Translations under genes and position numbers: made by a program
Part shown: one piece after another, positions 8,604-16,956 of the stretch
Position numbering within the stretch: position 1 is the first letter of the stretch
Layout: every line of letters starts with the position of its first letter
Source of the DNA: Streptomyces sp. ALI-76-A
GTDB lineage: Bacteria; Actinomycetota; Actinomycetes; Streptomycetales; Streptomycetaceae
Direction of reading: 5' to 3'
Length of the DNA stretch: 64,000 nt
NCBI RefSeq assembly: GCF_030287445.1
Contig: NZ_JASVWB010000004.1
Coordinates: forward strand, 992,001 to 1,056,000
Notes under the pieces: generated by a model
Database searches by the model: none
Seen by the model: only the letters and a program-made list of their open reading frames with translations
Told to the model about the DNA's origin: nothing

Positions 8604-9437
8604 ATGCACGAGTACATGCTGGTGGACGCCTTCTCCCGAAGGCCCCTGTACGGCAACCCCGTCGCCGTGTTCCTCGACGCGTCCGACCTGACGGCCGAGC
8701 TGATGCAGCGCATCGCGCGGGAGATGAACCTCTCCGAGACGACTTTCGTGCTGCCCGCCCGGCAGGGCGGCGACGCGCACATCCGGATCTTCACGCCGGT
8801 CAACGAGCTCCCGTTCGCCGGGCACCCGCTGCTCGGCACAGCGGTCGCGCTCGGCGAGACGCTGAAGCGGGACCGGCTCCGGCTGGAGACGGCGATGGGG
8901 ACCGTCCCCGTCGAACTCGGTGACGACGACGGCGCGGTGACGGTCCGCATGCACCAACCGCACCCGGTCTGGGAACCGTACGAGCATGCGGAGGAACTGC
9001 TGGACGCGCTCGGCGTGACCGCCTCCACCGCACCGGTGGAGGCGTACCGCAACGGCCCCCGACACGTCTTCGTGGGCCTGGAGAGCGTGGCCGCCCTGTC
9101 GGCGCTGCGGCCGGACCACCGCGCGCTGTCCCGCTTCCCCGACATGGCGGCCAACTGCTTCGCGGGCGAGGGCCGGCACTGGCGCACCCGGATGTTCTCC
9201 CCGGCCTACGGCGTGGTGGAGGACGCGGCGACCGGCTCGGCGGCCGGACCGCTCGCCATCCATCTCGCCCGGCACGGCCTGGCCGCCTACCGGCAGCACC
9301 TGGAGATCCTCCAGGGCGTCGAGATGGGCCGCCCCTCACTGATGCTCGCCACGGCCGAGGGCGACGGCGAGCACATCACGTCCGTTCACGTCGGCGGCCA
9401 TGGCGTCCCGGTGGGGCGCGGCACCCTCTACGTCTAG
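8604..9437 (+). CDS. phzF: Isomerase PhzF (277 aa)
   Basis: Isomerises trans-2,3-dihydro-3-hydroxyanthranilate to the reactive amino-ketone that dimerises to the phenazine skeleton. The PhzF/diaminopimelate epimerase-like fold is clear: the catalytic Glu in NLSETTFV near residue 46, FAGHPLLGTA, and a second-half EDAATGSAAGPLA. Length is typical. ATG with CAGGAG upstream, 33 bp after the small gene. Confidence 0.95.
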   Translation: MHEYMLVDAFSRRPLYGNPVAVFLDASDLTAELMQRIAREMNLSETTFVLPARQGGDAHIRIFTPVNELPFAGHPLLGTAVALGETLKRDRLRLETAMGTVPVELGDDDGAVTVRMHQPHPVWEPYEHAEELLDALGVTASTAPVEAYRNGPRHVFVGLESVAALSALRPDHRALSRFPDMAANCFAGEGRHWRTRMFSPAYGVVEDAATGSAAGPLAIHLARHGLAAYRQHLEILQGVEMGRPSLMLATAEGDGEHITSVHVGGHGVPVGRGTLYV

Positions 9438-9473
9438 GCGCCCGGCGGGTATCCGCCGCCAGGAAGGCACGGT

Positions 9474-10112
9474 ATGAGCACCAGCAAGTTCGAGAGCCTC
9501 ACCGGGCGTACCGACCTCGGCTTCCCGGAGTACGACGCCCCCCCGCCCGAGCCGATGGGCCTGGTGCAGCGGTGGCTGGCCGACGCGGTCGAGCGGGGCG
9601 TGCGGGAACCGCGGGCACTGGCCCTGGCCACCGCCGACAAACGGGGCCGGACCTCCACCCGCATCGTGGCGTTCACCGCAATCGACGACCAGGGACTGCT
9701 GTTCACCACGCACAGCACCAGCCGCAAGAGCCGGGACATCGCCGAGACCGGCTGGGCCTCGGGACTGCTCTACTGGCGTGAGACAGGCCGTCAGATCAGC
9801 CTCGGTGGGCCCGCCGTCCCGGTCGGCGACGCCGAGGCGGACGCCCTGTGGCACGCCCGGCCCGTGCCCCTGCACGCCATGTCCGCGGCGTCCCGGCAGA
9901 GCGAGCCGCTCACCGATCCGGCGGCGCTGCGTTCGGAGGCCGAGCTGCTCGGCGAGACCGGAACGGCGCTCGACCGCCCGGACCGATTCGTCGGCTACCG
10001 GCTGCGGCCCCACGAGGTCGAGTTCTGGAGCGCGCGGTCGGACCGGCTGCACCACCGACTGAGGTACGCGTGGGACCGGGATGCCTGGCACGTCTCCCGG
10101 CTCCAGCCCTAG
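9474..10112 (+). CDS. phzG: FMN-dependent oxidase PhzG (212 aa)
   Basis: A pyridoxamine 5'-phosphate oxidase-like flavoprotein that oxidises the reduced tricyclic intermediates to stable phenazine-1-carboxylic or 1,6-dicarboxylic acid. Visible signatures are ALATADKRGRTSTRIVAF (FMN-binding strand pair), HSTSRKSRDI and the C-terminal VEFWSARSDRLHHRLRY. Length agrees with PhzG. ATG with AGGAAGG upstream. It closes the core operon, 36 bp after phzF, and the reductase gene begins 18 bp later. Confidence 0.93.
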   Translation: MSTSKFESLTGRTDLGFPEYDAPPPEPMGLVQRWLADAVERGVREPRALALATADKRGRTSTRIVAFTAIDDQGLLFTTHSTSRKSRDIAETGWASGLLYWRETGRQISLGGPAVPVGDAEADALWHARPVPLHAMSAASRQSEPLTDPAALRSEAELLGETGTALDRPDRFVGYRLRPHEVEFWSARSDRLHHRLRYAWDRDAWHVSRLQP

Positions 10113-10129
10113 CGGCGGGACGGCCGGCC

Positions 10130-10644
10130 ATGGAGACCGCCGACTTCACCCGCGCCATGTCCCGCGTACCGGGCCCGGTGACCGTGGTCACCACGGCCGA
10201 CGCCGGCGGCACCGCGCACGGCTTCACCGCCGGCTCGTTCAGCTCCGCCTCGCTGGAACCGCCGCTCGTCCTGGTCTGCCTGGACAAGGACGCCAGCACC
10301 CACGCGGCGTTCACCCGCGCCCGGCACTTCCTCGTGAACGTGCTGGGCCGGGGCGATGAGCACATCGCGCGGCGGTTCGCCACGTCGAGCATCGAACGGT
10401 TCGCCACCGGGGAGATGCGCCCCCTGGAGCTGGGACTGCCCGGGCTGCCCGGGGATCGGTCCGCATCGCGTGCAGGCTGCAGTCCGTGCTGGACGCTGGA
10501 GACCACAGCCTGCTCCTGGGCCGGGTCGAGGCCACCTCCACCGGCGGCCGCACCCCGCTGGTGTACGTCGACCGCTCCTTCCACCACCCCGCGCACGACG
10601 CGCCCCCGACCCCCTCACCCACCGACCCCAGGAGCCACCGGCCC
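10130..10644 (+). CDS. Flavin reductase domain, frame-disrupted, possibly fused to the following VOC domain
   Basis: The first ~105 codons from ATG 10130 encode a flavin reductase-like split barrel (SRVPGPVTVVTTAD, GFTAGSFSSASLEPPLV, HFLVNVLG). Near 10450-10456 the coding signal moves to another frame, continuing as SVRIACRLQSVLDAGDHS, then LLLGRV and PLVYVDRSF. One extra G in the GGGG run at 10451-10454 would join the two halves. The repaired frame has no stop before the VOC start at 10645, so the product may be a reductase-VOC fusion of about 299 aa. Likely role: supplying reduced flavin to the monooxygenase at 2539. Either a real frameshift or a sequencing slip. Confidence 0.7.
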
Positions 10645-11028
10645 ATGCAGGAACGCGCGTTCCCCCTGATCTTCGCCGACCGCGTGACGGCGACCGCCGA
10701 GTTCTACGAGCGGCTCGGCTTCACCCGCTGGCGCCAGAACCCGCCCGAGGGCGAACCCACCTACATCGCCCTGCGGCGCGGCACGGCGGAGCTGGCCGTG
10801 GTCTCCACCGCCTGGCCCGAGACCCAGTACGGCAGCCCGGCCGGTCGGGGGCCGCGGTTCGAGATGTTCGTCCTGGTCGACGACCTCGACATGACGCTGA
10901 AGGAGCTCGCCGACGCGTCGGTCCCGTTGCTGCGCGCCCCCGTGGACATGCCGTGGGGCGAGCGGATCGCCTACGTCACCGACCCGGACGGCAATCCCGT
11001 CGCCCTGGCCGCCGCCCCCCACTCCTGA
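10645..11028 (+). CDS. VOC-fold (glyoxalase/bleomycin resistance) protein, EhpR-like (127 aa)
   Basis: A single-domain vicinal-oxygen-chelate-fold protein with the paired beta-alpha-beta-beta-beta pattern (FADRVTATAEFYERLGF, MPWGERIAYVTDPDGNPV). In Pantoea the VOC protein EhpR binds griseoluteic acid and gives phenazine self-resistance; the cluster context suggests the same here. ATG at 10645 with AGGAG about 10 nt upstream, so it could be made on its own. The frame is also open upstream into the flavin reductase half, so a fused product is possible. Confidence 0.8.
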   Translation: MQERAFPLIFADRVTATAEFYERLGFTRWRQNPPEGEPTYIALRRGTAELAVVSTAWPETQYGSPAGRGPRFEMFVLVDDLDMTLKELADASVPLLRAPVDMPWGERIAYVTDPDGNPVALAAAPHS

Positions 11029-11052
11029 CCGCAGACCTCCCTGGGACGCACC

Positions 11053-12162
11053 ATGACGCTGGACATCGCCGAGATCACCGGCATCCTCGAACCTCCGCTC
11101 GACACCCGGCCCGACCCGGACGCCTTCGTCCAGGCCGCCATGGCCTGGCACTTCCACCCGGACACCGGCTCACCGTTCTGGCTGAAGCGCGCCGGGACAC
11201 TCGACTTCGACCCCCGCCGTGACGTACGCACCCTCGACGACCTCACCCTCTTCCCGAACGTCGCGGCCGAACTGCGGCACGTGCCGGCCGCCGACCTGAT
11301 CCCGCGCGGCTACGGGAACTGTCCCGACGTGGTGGGCGTCTTCGAGAGCGGCGGCACCACCGGCGCCCCCAAACGCGTGGTCCTGTTGCGCGACTGGCTG
11401 GAGCGGATGCTCGCCTGGAGCAACGCGGCACTGGACGCCCACGGCTTCCCCCGCGGCGCCGACTGGCTGGGCCTGGTCCCCAGCGGCCCGCACATCGTCG
11501 GCGAGTACTTCCGCCGCTCCGCCACCACCCACGGGCGGTACGGCTTCTCCGTCGACCTCGACCCGCGCTGGGTGAAGCGGACCATCGCCGAGGGGCGCGG
11601 CGGCGAGGCCTCCGCGTACGCCGAACACGTCATCGACCAGGCCGAGGAGGTGCTGCGCACCCAGGACGTCTCCGTGCTGACCATCACCCCGCCGCTGCTG
11701 GAGCGGCTGACCCGTCGCAACGACCTCGTCGACCTGGTCAACGACAAGGTCCGCGCCATCCGCTGGGGCGGCACCCAGCTCGACGCCGACTCCCGCCACC
11801 TGTACCGCACGGAGGTCTTTCCCGACACGGTGTTCAGCGGCAACTACGGCAGCACGATGATCCTGGGCTTCGCCGGCGAGCGCCCGGGACTCCCCGGCGA
11901 CGGCCCTTGCGTCTTCGACACCCTGGGCCCGTACGTCACCTTCCAAGTCGTCGACCCGCAGACCCGCAAGCCCGTCGCGTACGGGGAGCGCGGACGCGTG
12001 GTCGCCCACCACGTCAGCAAGTCGTTCCTGCTGCCCAACAACCTCGAACGCGACCTGGCTACCCGGGTCGAGCCGCCCGAGGGCGGCTTCGGGGACTCCG
12101 TCGCCGACATCGCGCCCGTGGACACGTTCGAGGAGGAGACGGTCATCGAGGGGGTCTACTGA
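11053..12162 (+). CDS. ANL-type adenylating enzyme, EhpF/LuxE-like (369 aa)
   Basis: The adenylation P-loop ESGGTTGAPKRVV is near residue 100, with the downstream motifs FSGNYGST and GERGRVV. At 369 aa it lacks the C-terminal domain of ordinary acyl-CoA ligases, like EhpF of Pantoea agglomerans and LuxE acyl-protein synthetases. EhpF activates a phenazine carboxylate as acyl-AMP so that the partner reductase can make the aldehyde on the way to griseoluteic acid. The next gene is a LuxC-like reductase starting inside its stop codon (TGATG), which supports this. ATG with CTGGGA upstream. Confidence 0.85.
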   Translation: MTLDIAEITGILEPPLDTRPDPDAFVQAAMAWHFHPDTGSPFWLKRAGTLDFDPRRDVRTLDDLTLFPNVAAELRHVPAADLIPRGYGNCPDVVGVFESGGTTGAPKRVVLLRDWLERMLAWSNAALDAHGFPRGADWLGLVPSGPHIVGEYFRRSATTHGRYGFSVDLDPRWVKRTIAEGRGGEASAYAEHVIDQAEEVLRTQDVSVLTITPPLLERLTRRNDLVDLVNDKVRAIRWGGTQLDADSRHLYRTEVFPDTVFSGNYGSTMILGFAGERPGLPGDGPCVFDTLGPYVTFQVVDPQTRKPVAYGERGRVVAHHVSKSFLLPNNLERDLATRVEPPEGGFGDSVADIAPVDTFEEETVIEGVY

Positions 12163-13568
12163 TGTCCGCCGCACCCGGCGATCCGACGGCCGGCGGTGGG
12201 GAACCGCTCCAGTTGGACGCGCTCGGACCCAAGGTCCCCTATCGCGCCCGCAACCGGCTCGCCGTCACCGATGTCACGGGCGCGCCCACCGCCGAACTGA
12301 GCCTGGTGCCCGGTGTGTTCGTGCACCGGACGCTCGCCGCGCTGCGCCGTGCCGCGCCTCTGGCCCCGGACGAGCGGGCCGCCGCGCTGGCCCGCGCCGC
12401 GGACCTGTTCGCCTCCGGTACCGTGGCCGGCCGGTCCGTCGCCGAGTACGAGCACGCCGTGAGCCGGGTCGGCGGCGTACCCGTCTCCGTTGTGCGCACG
12501 GCGACCCGCGCCATCGGCGCCCGCCTGTCCGTCGCCCACCGCAGTGCCCGGCAGGCCCGGCCGCAGGGCGCGGCCGAGGACTGGCGCGACCCGCTCACCC
12601 GGGCCGGCCGCGCGGTGTGGACCCGGCGCGGCGAGACCTTCGCGGTGAACGCCGCGGGCAACCACCCCGGAACGCACAGCCTGTGGCCCGAGGCTCTGGC
12701 CCTCGGCTATCGCGTCGCCGTGCGCCCCTCGCGCCGCGAACCCTTCACGCCCCACCGACTGATCAGCGCCCTGCGCACCGCGGGCTTCGCCCCCGACCAC
12801 GTGGCACTGCTGCCCACCGGCCACGACCGCACGGACGATCTGCTGAACGGCACCGACCTCGGCATGGTGTACGGCGGCGAGGACGTGGTCCGCCGCTACC
12901 GCGCCGATCCGACGGTGCTGACCCAGGGCCCGGGCCGCTCCAAGGTCCTGCTGACCGCCGACGTCGACTGGCGCGACCACCTCGACACCATCGTCGAGTC
13001 GGTCGCCCACCACGGCGGCACCGGATGCGTCAACGCCACCTCCGTCCACATCGAGGGTGACCCGACGCCGCTGTGCGAGGCCCTGGCCGAGCGCCTGGGC
13101 GCGCTGCCGGTCCTCCCGCCCGAGGACGACAAGGCCGTCCTGCCGGTTCAGCCCGTCGCCACCGCCCGGGCTCTCGCGGCGCACCTGACGAAACGGGCCG
13201 CCGGCACCCGGCCGTGGCTGGGAGCCGACGGGGTGGTGGCCGAACTCGGCGACGGCAGCGCCGTGCTGCGGCCGGCCGTGCACCAGACCGACCGCGCCGA
13301 CGCGCCGCAACTGGGCGCTGAGCTGCCCTTCCCCTGCGTGTGGGTGGCGCCCTGGACCCCCGAGGCGGGGCTCGCCGTGCTGCGGCACAGCCTCGTCCTC
13401 ACCGTTCTGACCCGTCAGGAGGAGCTGATCGACCAGCTGCTGGACGAACCGACCATCAGCAATGTGTACGTGGGTGACGTGCCGACGTACCGGATCGCGC
13501 CCGGACTGCCGCACGACGGATTCCTCGCCGACTTCCTGATGCGCGCCAAGACCGTCATCCGAAGCTGA
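12162..13568 (+). CDS. LuxC-like acyl reductase, aldehyde dehydrogenase fold (468 aa)
   Basis: Belongs to the LuxC branch of the aldehyde dehydrogenase superfamily, NAD(P)H-dependent enzymes that reduce an activated acyl group to the aldehyde. The catalytic Cys is in HHGGTGCVNATSVHI. The preceding NAAGNHPGTHSLW segment and the VRPSRREPFTPHRLI stretch correspond to the nucleotide-binding half. Coupled to the EhpF/LuxE-like gene by a TGATG overlap. Together they probably reduce one carboxyl of phenazine-1,6-dicarboxylate, or of phenazine-1-carboxylate, to formyl or hydroxymethyl. Confidence 0.85.
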   Translation: MSAAPGDPTAGGGEPLQLDALGPKVPYRARNRLAVTDVTGAPTAELSLVPGVFVHRTLAALRRAAPLAPDERAAALARAADLFASGTVAGRSVAEYEHAVSRVGGVPVSVVRTATRAIGARLSVAHRSARQARPQGAAEDWRDPLTRAGRAVWTRRGETFAVNAAGNHPGTHSLWPEALALGYRVAVRPSRREPFTPHRLISALRTAGFAPDHVALLPTGHDRTDDLLNGTDLGMVYGGEDVVRRYRADPTVLTQGPGRSKVLLTADVDWRDHLDTIVESVAHHGGTGCVNATSVHIEGDPTPLCEALAERLGALPVLPPEDDKAVLPVQPVATARALAAHLTKRAAGTRPWLGADGVVAELGDGSAVLRPAVHQTDRADAPQLGAELPFPCVWVAPWTPEAGLAVLRHSLVLTVLTRQEELIDQLLDEPTISNVYVGDVPTYRIAPGLPHDGFLADFLMRAKTVIRS

Positions 13569-13624
13569 GCACGCCTCTTTGCCATCACCCGCTCAATGCC
13601 GCCCTAGAAGGGATCACCACACCC

Positions 13625-14449
13625 ATGCACGCCGTTTCGTACACCGCCCAGTGGATGGCAGCCGCCCGCGCGCTGGAGTCCGAGCGCGAGGACGCGTTGT
13701 TCGTCGACCCCCTGGCGCGGGACCTCGCCGAACCCAAGGGCTTCGAACTCATCGACCGCTACGTCGGCGGCGGACTGCTGCCATTCATCTCCATCCGCAC
13801 CCGCTTCCTCGACGACGCGATCCGCGACCTGCTGGCGGACGGCACCATCGGCCAGGTCGTGCTGATCGCCGCCGGCATGGACACCCGCGCGTTCCGGCTG
13901 GACTGGCCCGACGACGTCGACGTGTACGAGGTCGACCACGGCCCCCTCATCGCAGAAAAGCGGCGCCGGCTGGACAAGCTCGGCGCGAAGCCGAACGTGC
14001 GGCGCCACGAGGTGTCCGCCGACCTCACCCAGGAGTGGCTGCCCGCGCTGGAGGAGGCCGGCTTCGACCGGTCGCGGCCCACCCTGTGGGTCGCCGAGGC
14101 CCTGACGTTCTTCCTCACCGAGGAACAGGCGGCCGCACTGCTGCGGCTGTTCGCCTCGGCCTCCGCGCCCGGCAGCCACCTCGCCTTCGACATCCTCGGC
14201 CGGGGGCTGCTGCGCAGCCCGTTCTCCAAGGCGTTCCTCGACCGGCTCGCGGCGGACGGCACGCCCTGGATCTTCGGCACGGACGAGCCGGAGCCGTTCC
14301 TCGCCGCGAACGGCTGGGAGATCGAGAGCCTGAAGGAGCCCGGGCAGCCCGGTGCCGGTGAGGGCCGCTGGCCCTACGAGGTGCAGCCGCGCGAGCGGCG
14401 CCACGCCAACCGCCTGTGGCTGATCCGCGCCCGTCTCGCCGCACAGTGA
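13625..14449 (+). CDS. SAM-dependent methyltransferase, leucine carboxyl methyltransferase-like family (274 aa)
   Basis: Matches the actinobacterial family of class I methyltransferases related to leucine carboxyl methyltransferase: an N-terminal SYTAQWMAAARALES, VVLIAAGMDTRAFRL (motif I, SAM), YEVDHGPLIAEKRRRL (acidic motif II) and LWVAEALTFFLTEEQ. Members methylate hydroxyls or carboxyls in many polyketide and aromatic pathways. As the last gene on the rightward strand of the cluster it probably O-methylates a hydroxylated phenazine or a carboxyl group. ATG with AAGGGA upstream, 56 bp after the reductase. Two strong hairpins follow. Confidence 0.85.
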   Translation: MHAVSYTAQWMAAARALESEREDALFVDPLARDLAEPKGFELIDRYVGGGLLPFISIRTRFLDDAIRDLLADGTIGQVVLIAAGMDTRAFRLDWPDDVDVYEVDHGPLIAEKRRRLDKLGAKPNVRRHEVSADLTQEWLPALEEAGFDRSRPTLWVAEALTFFLTEEQAAALLRLFASASAPGSHLAFDILGRGLLRSPFSKAFLDRLAADGTPWIFGTDEPEPFLAANGWEIESLKEPGQPGAGEGRWPYEVQPRERRHANRLWLIRARLAAQ

Positions 14450-14490
14450 CGACCGGGTCCCCCGCGCGCCGCGCGGGGGACCCGGTCGTC
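14448..14490. terminator. Strong hairpin after the phenazine cluster, first of two
   Basis: Perfect 21-bp arms with a single loop base; the stop codon of the methyltransferase (14447-14449) touches the left arm. It lies between convergent genes and can terminate from both sides. Confidence 0.8.
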
Positions 14491-14494
14491 GGAG

Positions 14495-14520
14495 CTCGGG
14501 GCGCCCAAGGGCGCCCCGAG
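14495..14520. terminator. Second hairpin between convergent genes
   Basis: Perfect 12-bp arms with an AA loop, 4 bp after the first hairpin and 8 bp before the end of the leftward flavoprotein gene. Probably its terminator. Confidence 0.75.
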
Positions 14521-14528
14521 GGTGCCGC

Positions 14529-15155
14529 TCACTCCCGTGCCTGGAGCTGGGCCCGCAGGGCCCGGTTCTCCTCCACCAGCATCTCCATCCGCTCACGCAC
14601 CGGCAGCAGCGCCTCGGCGAGTTCCGCCTCCGAGAAGCGGGGGGTGATGTGTTTCTGGCAATTCCAGAAGATGCCCTCGACCCGGATCACCATCAGGTGC
14701 TCCAACGGGCCGTCCGTGCGAATATCGGCCAGCCGTCCGTGCAATTCGGGGAATTCGACCGGATCTTTGGTCTCGGCGTGTCCGAAAATCTTCAGCCGGG
14801 TCCGGTGCGGGTAGTCCATGAAGAACAGTGACACCCGGTCGTCGGACCGGAGGTTGCCGGTGGTGATGTACTGCCGGTTTCCGCGCACCTCGACCCAGGC
14901 GAGCGTCCCGGCGTCCAGGACGTGCACGAAACCGGGCGGACCGCCCCGGAACTGCACGTAGGGCCAGCCGTCCTCGCCGGCGCTGGCCAGGTAGAAACCG
15001 TCGCGCGCCCCGATGAAGGCGGCCTCGTCCGGGCCCAGCCGGTCGGGCTCGCCTTCGTGTGCCGCGAGCAGCCGGTCCATTGCCTGGGCACTGCCCCTTT
15101 CCCGTTGCACGCGCCGGACGTTCTCGGTGAATGCCACATGGGCATACCGGCTCAT
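14529..15155 (-). CDS. Pyridoxamine 5'-phosphate oxidase-family flavoprotein (208 aa)
   Basis: A split-barrel flavin- or cofactor-binding protein: GFYLASAGEDGWPYVQFRGG, LRSDDRVSLFFMDYPHRTRLK and a C-terminal helix rich in Glu/Arg (MEMLVEENRALRAQL) that may form a coiled coil. ATG at 15155 was chosen over an upstream in-frame ATG because GGGGAG lies 5-8 nt ahead and homology-like sequence starts there. Distinct from PhzG. At the right edge of the phenazine cluster and convergent with it; it may oxidise a phenazine intermediate or be unrelated. Confidence 0.75.
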   Translation of the reverse strand: MSRYAHVAFTENVRRVQRERGSAQAMDRLLAAHEGEPDRLGPDEAAFIGARDGFYLASAGEDGWPYVQFRGGPPGFVHVLDAGTLAWVEVRGNRQYITTGNLRSDDRVSLFFMDYPHRTRLKIFGHAETKDPVEFPELHGRLADIRTDGPLEHLMVIRVEGIFWNCQKHITPRFSEAELAEALLPVRERMEMLVEENRALRAQLQARE

Positions 15156-15202
15156 TCGCTCCCCTCTTTCCATCGCCGCCGCGATATGGTCGGTTGCCGA
15201 CC

Positions 15203-16618
15203 TTAGCGCCGCCGCCGTCGGTGCAAAAGGACAAGTCGTCGCCCGCACGGCCGGTTCGGACACCGGCGCAAACCAGCGGTCAGCCCTCTTCCCCGGTCTA
15301 ACGAAGTACTACTGGTGAGGGCTGTCCGGCCGTCAGGCCGGACAGCCCTCCGGTCATGTACGGCCGATGCGATGTGCCAGGTGCCACTGGTGTGGGTGAG
15401 TCCGAGGTTGATCAGTCGGCGGAGGTTGAGTGCGGCGGCTCGGGTGTGGAGCCACATGTTGTTCTTGATGGTGCCGCGGTAGCGCAGGCGCCGGTTGCCG
15501 TGGTGGACGAGCCAGGCGACGGCGCGTTCAAACAGTTGGTGCCCGGCCTCGTGGAGGGTCTGGCGGACATCGCCGGTGGAGTAGGCGGTGTCGCCGAAGA
15601 CGCCCAGCGGGTTGTCCTCGTCGGCAAGCAGGTCCAGGCCGACGGCGGCCTCGTGGTGTCCACCTCCGGAGCCGGGCCGCAGGGCGAGCGCGGTGTATAA
15701 GCCGGTCTCGGGCTCGACGGCCAGGTGGGCCTTGGAGCCGTCCTGCTGGTGGCTGCGGGTCTTGTGCACGTGGCGGGCTTCTGGATCGACGGTGGAGACC
15801 ATCCGGTTGGGGGCGGTGCCCCGGGTGATGCGCCGGCGTCCGTCGCGGCCGTCGGAGTCCTCGGCGGGCTCGACGTCCTGCCCGGCGACCAGGGCCAGGA
15901 TGCCCACCGCGTTCGCGGCTTTCTCCCCGAGCTGCTGGTCGGGCAGGTGGCCCAGCAGCCGCAGCGCGTCTGTGACCAGCGCGTCGACCAGCTCGGCACG
16001 GGTCTGCGCGTCGTTCCAGGCGATGCGGGGCTTGCCCGGGTCGGTGTAGTCGTGCGCGGTGCACTGCGCAGCGGCGACCGCTTCGGCGCCGGGGACCTCG
16101 CGGATCACCGCGCGGACGGCAGCGATGATCTGGGTGACGGTGTCCTGGGTGGCGACCGCGTCGTCCAGCACGGTGGAGTCCAGCGCCCGGCGGTGCTTGC
16201 CCTTGAGGACGCCGGTGGCCTTCACGACCTCGCGCACGGCCTCGAAGATCCGGTTGGGACGGGCGGAACAGGACAGCCGGCGGCGGAAGTAGGCCAGCAG
16301 CGACGGATCGAACGCCATGTCGTGAAGGCCCAGTCCGCATCCGGCCTTCCACCGCAGGTCGCACCGCAGTTCCTGGACCGTCTCGAAGTCCGACAGCCCG
16401 TGCAGGGCCTGCAAGGTGATCGCGGCGGCCAGGATCTGCGGTGGCATGCTCGGCCGTCCGTTCGCCGACGGGTACATGTCCGCGAACATCTCAGCCGGGA
16501 ACAGCTTGGCACGATGCTCTGCCAGGAACGCGAACACACTCCCCACCGGGATCAGTTCCCGGCAGGTCTCCCACACGTCCGGCCCAACGGTCTCACCGAC
16601 CCACTCACCCATCGCCAC
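15203..16618 (-). pseudogene. IS1182-like transposase with internal in-frame deletion
   Basis: The N-terminal half is a well-preserved IS1182-family transposase (SMPPQILAAAITLQALHG, LLAYFRRRL, ALDSTVLDDAVATQDTV, then QDGSKAHLAVEPETGLYT and VFGDTAYSTGD with catalytic Asp residues). After HEAGHQLF the sequence jumps to ERAVAWLVHHGNRRLRYRG. In complete members about 90 or more residues with a cysteine-rich segment lie between. The normal C-terminus (GTWHIA) also runs on without a stop. The element therefore looks inactive. An 8-bp inverted pair at 16627-16634/16649-16656 lies just upstream. Confidence 0.8.
15317..15350. terminator. Hairpin near the 3' end of the IS1182-like gene
   Basis: Perfect 15-bp arms with a GTCA loop. 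It sits where the transposase coding similarity ends, so it may be the element's terminator or part of its end. Confidence 0.6.
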
Positions 16619-16956
16619 AAGACGAGTCTGGCTCTGCCGAATACTGCGGAGCCAGAACCCAAGACCTTCATCAGCCTTCTAGCCGCTGTGTGGAGTGTTA
16701 TCAAGGAACGACACGCCGACAGCAGTGTGAAGGAGCGTCAGCCCGGCCCCTCGGGTGGCTCAATTTCCTTGCCAAGTCCCTCTCGTTTCAGGGTTTCTGA
16801 TGGACCATCACAAAAATGGCCCTGGGCTTTCGAACACCCAATCGGCCCTTTTTGTCACCCCTCAGTCATTTCTGAAGTGGCGTCATGAATAGGGCGTGAG
16901 TATGTTCATTTCTGGTCGGCCGCTCAGTTGGCATCCCTGAGAGATGGAGAAACGGA
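16619..16956. other. Intergenic stretch with lower GC upstream of a secreted protein gene
   Basis: No gene is seen. The right 200 bases are clearly less GC-rich than the surroundings, with several T and A runs, and must hold the promoter of the gene at 16957. GAGATGGAGAAACGGA before that ATG supplies the ribosome binding site. Confidence 0.5.
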
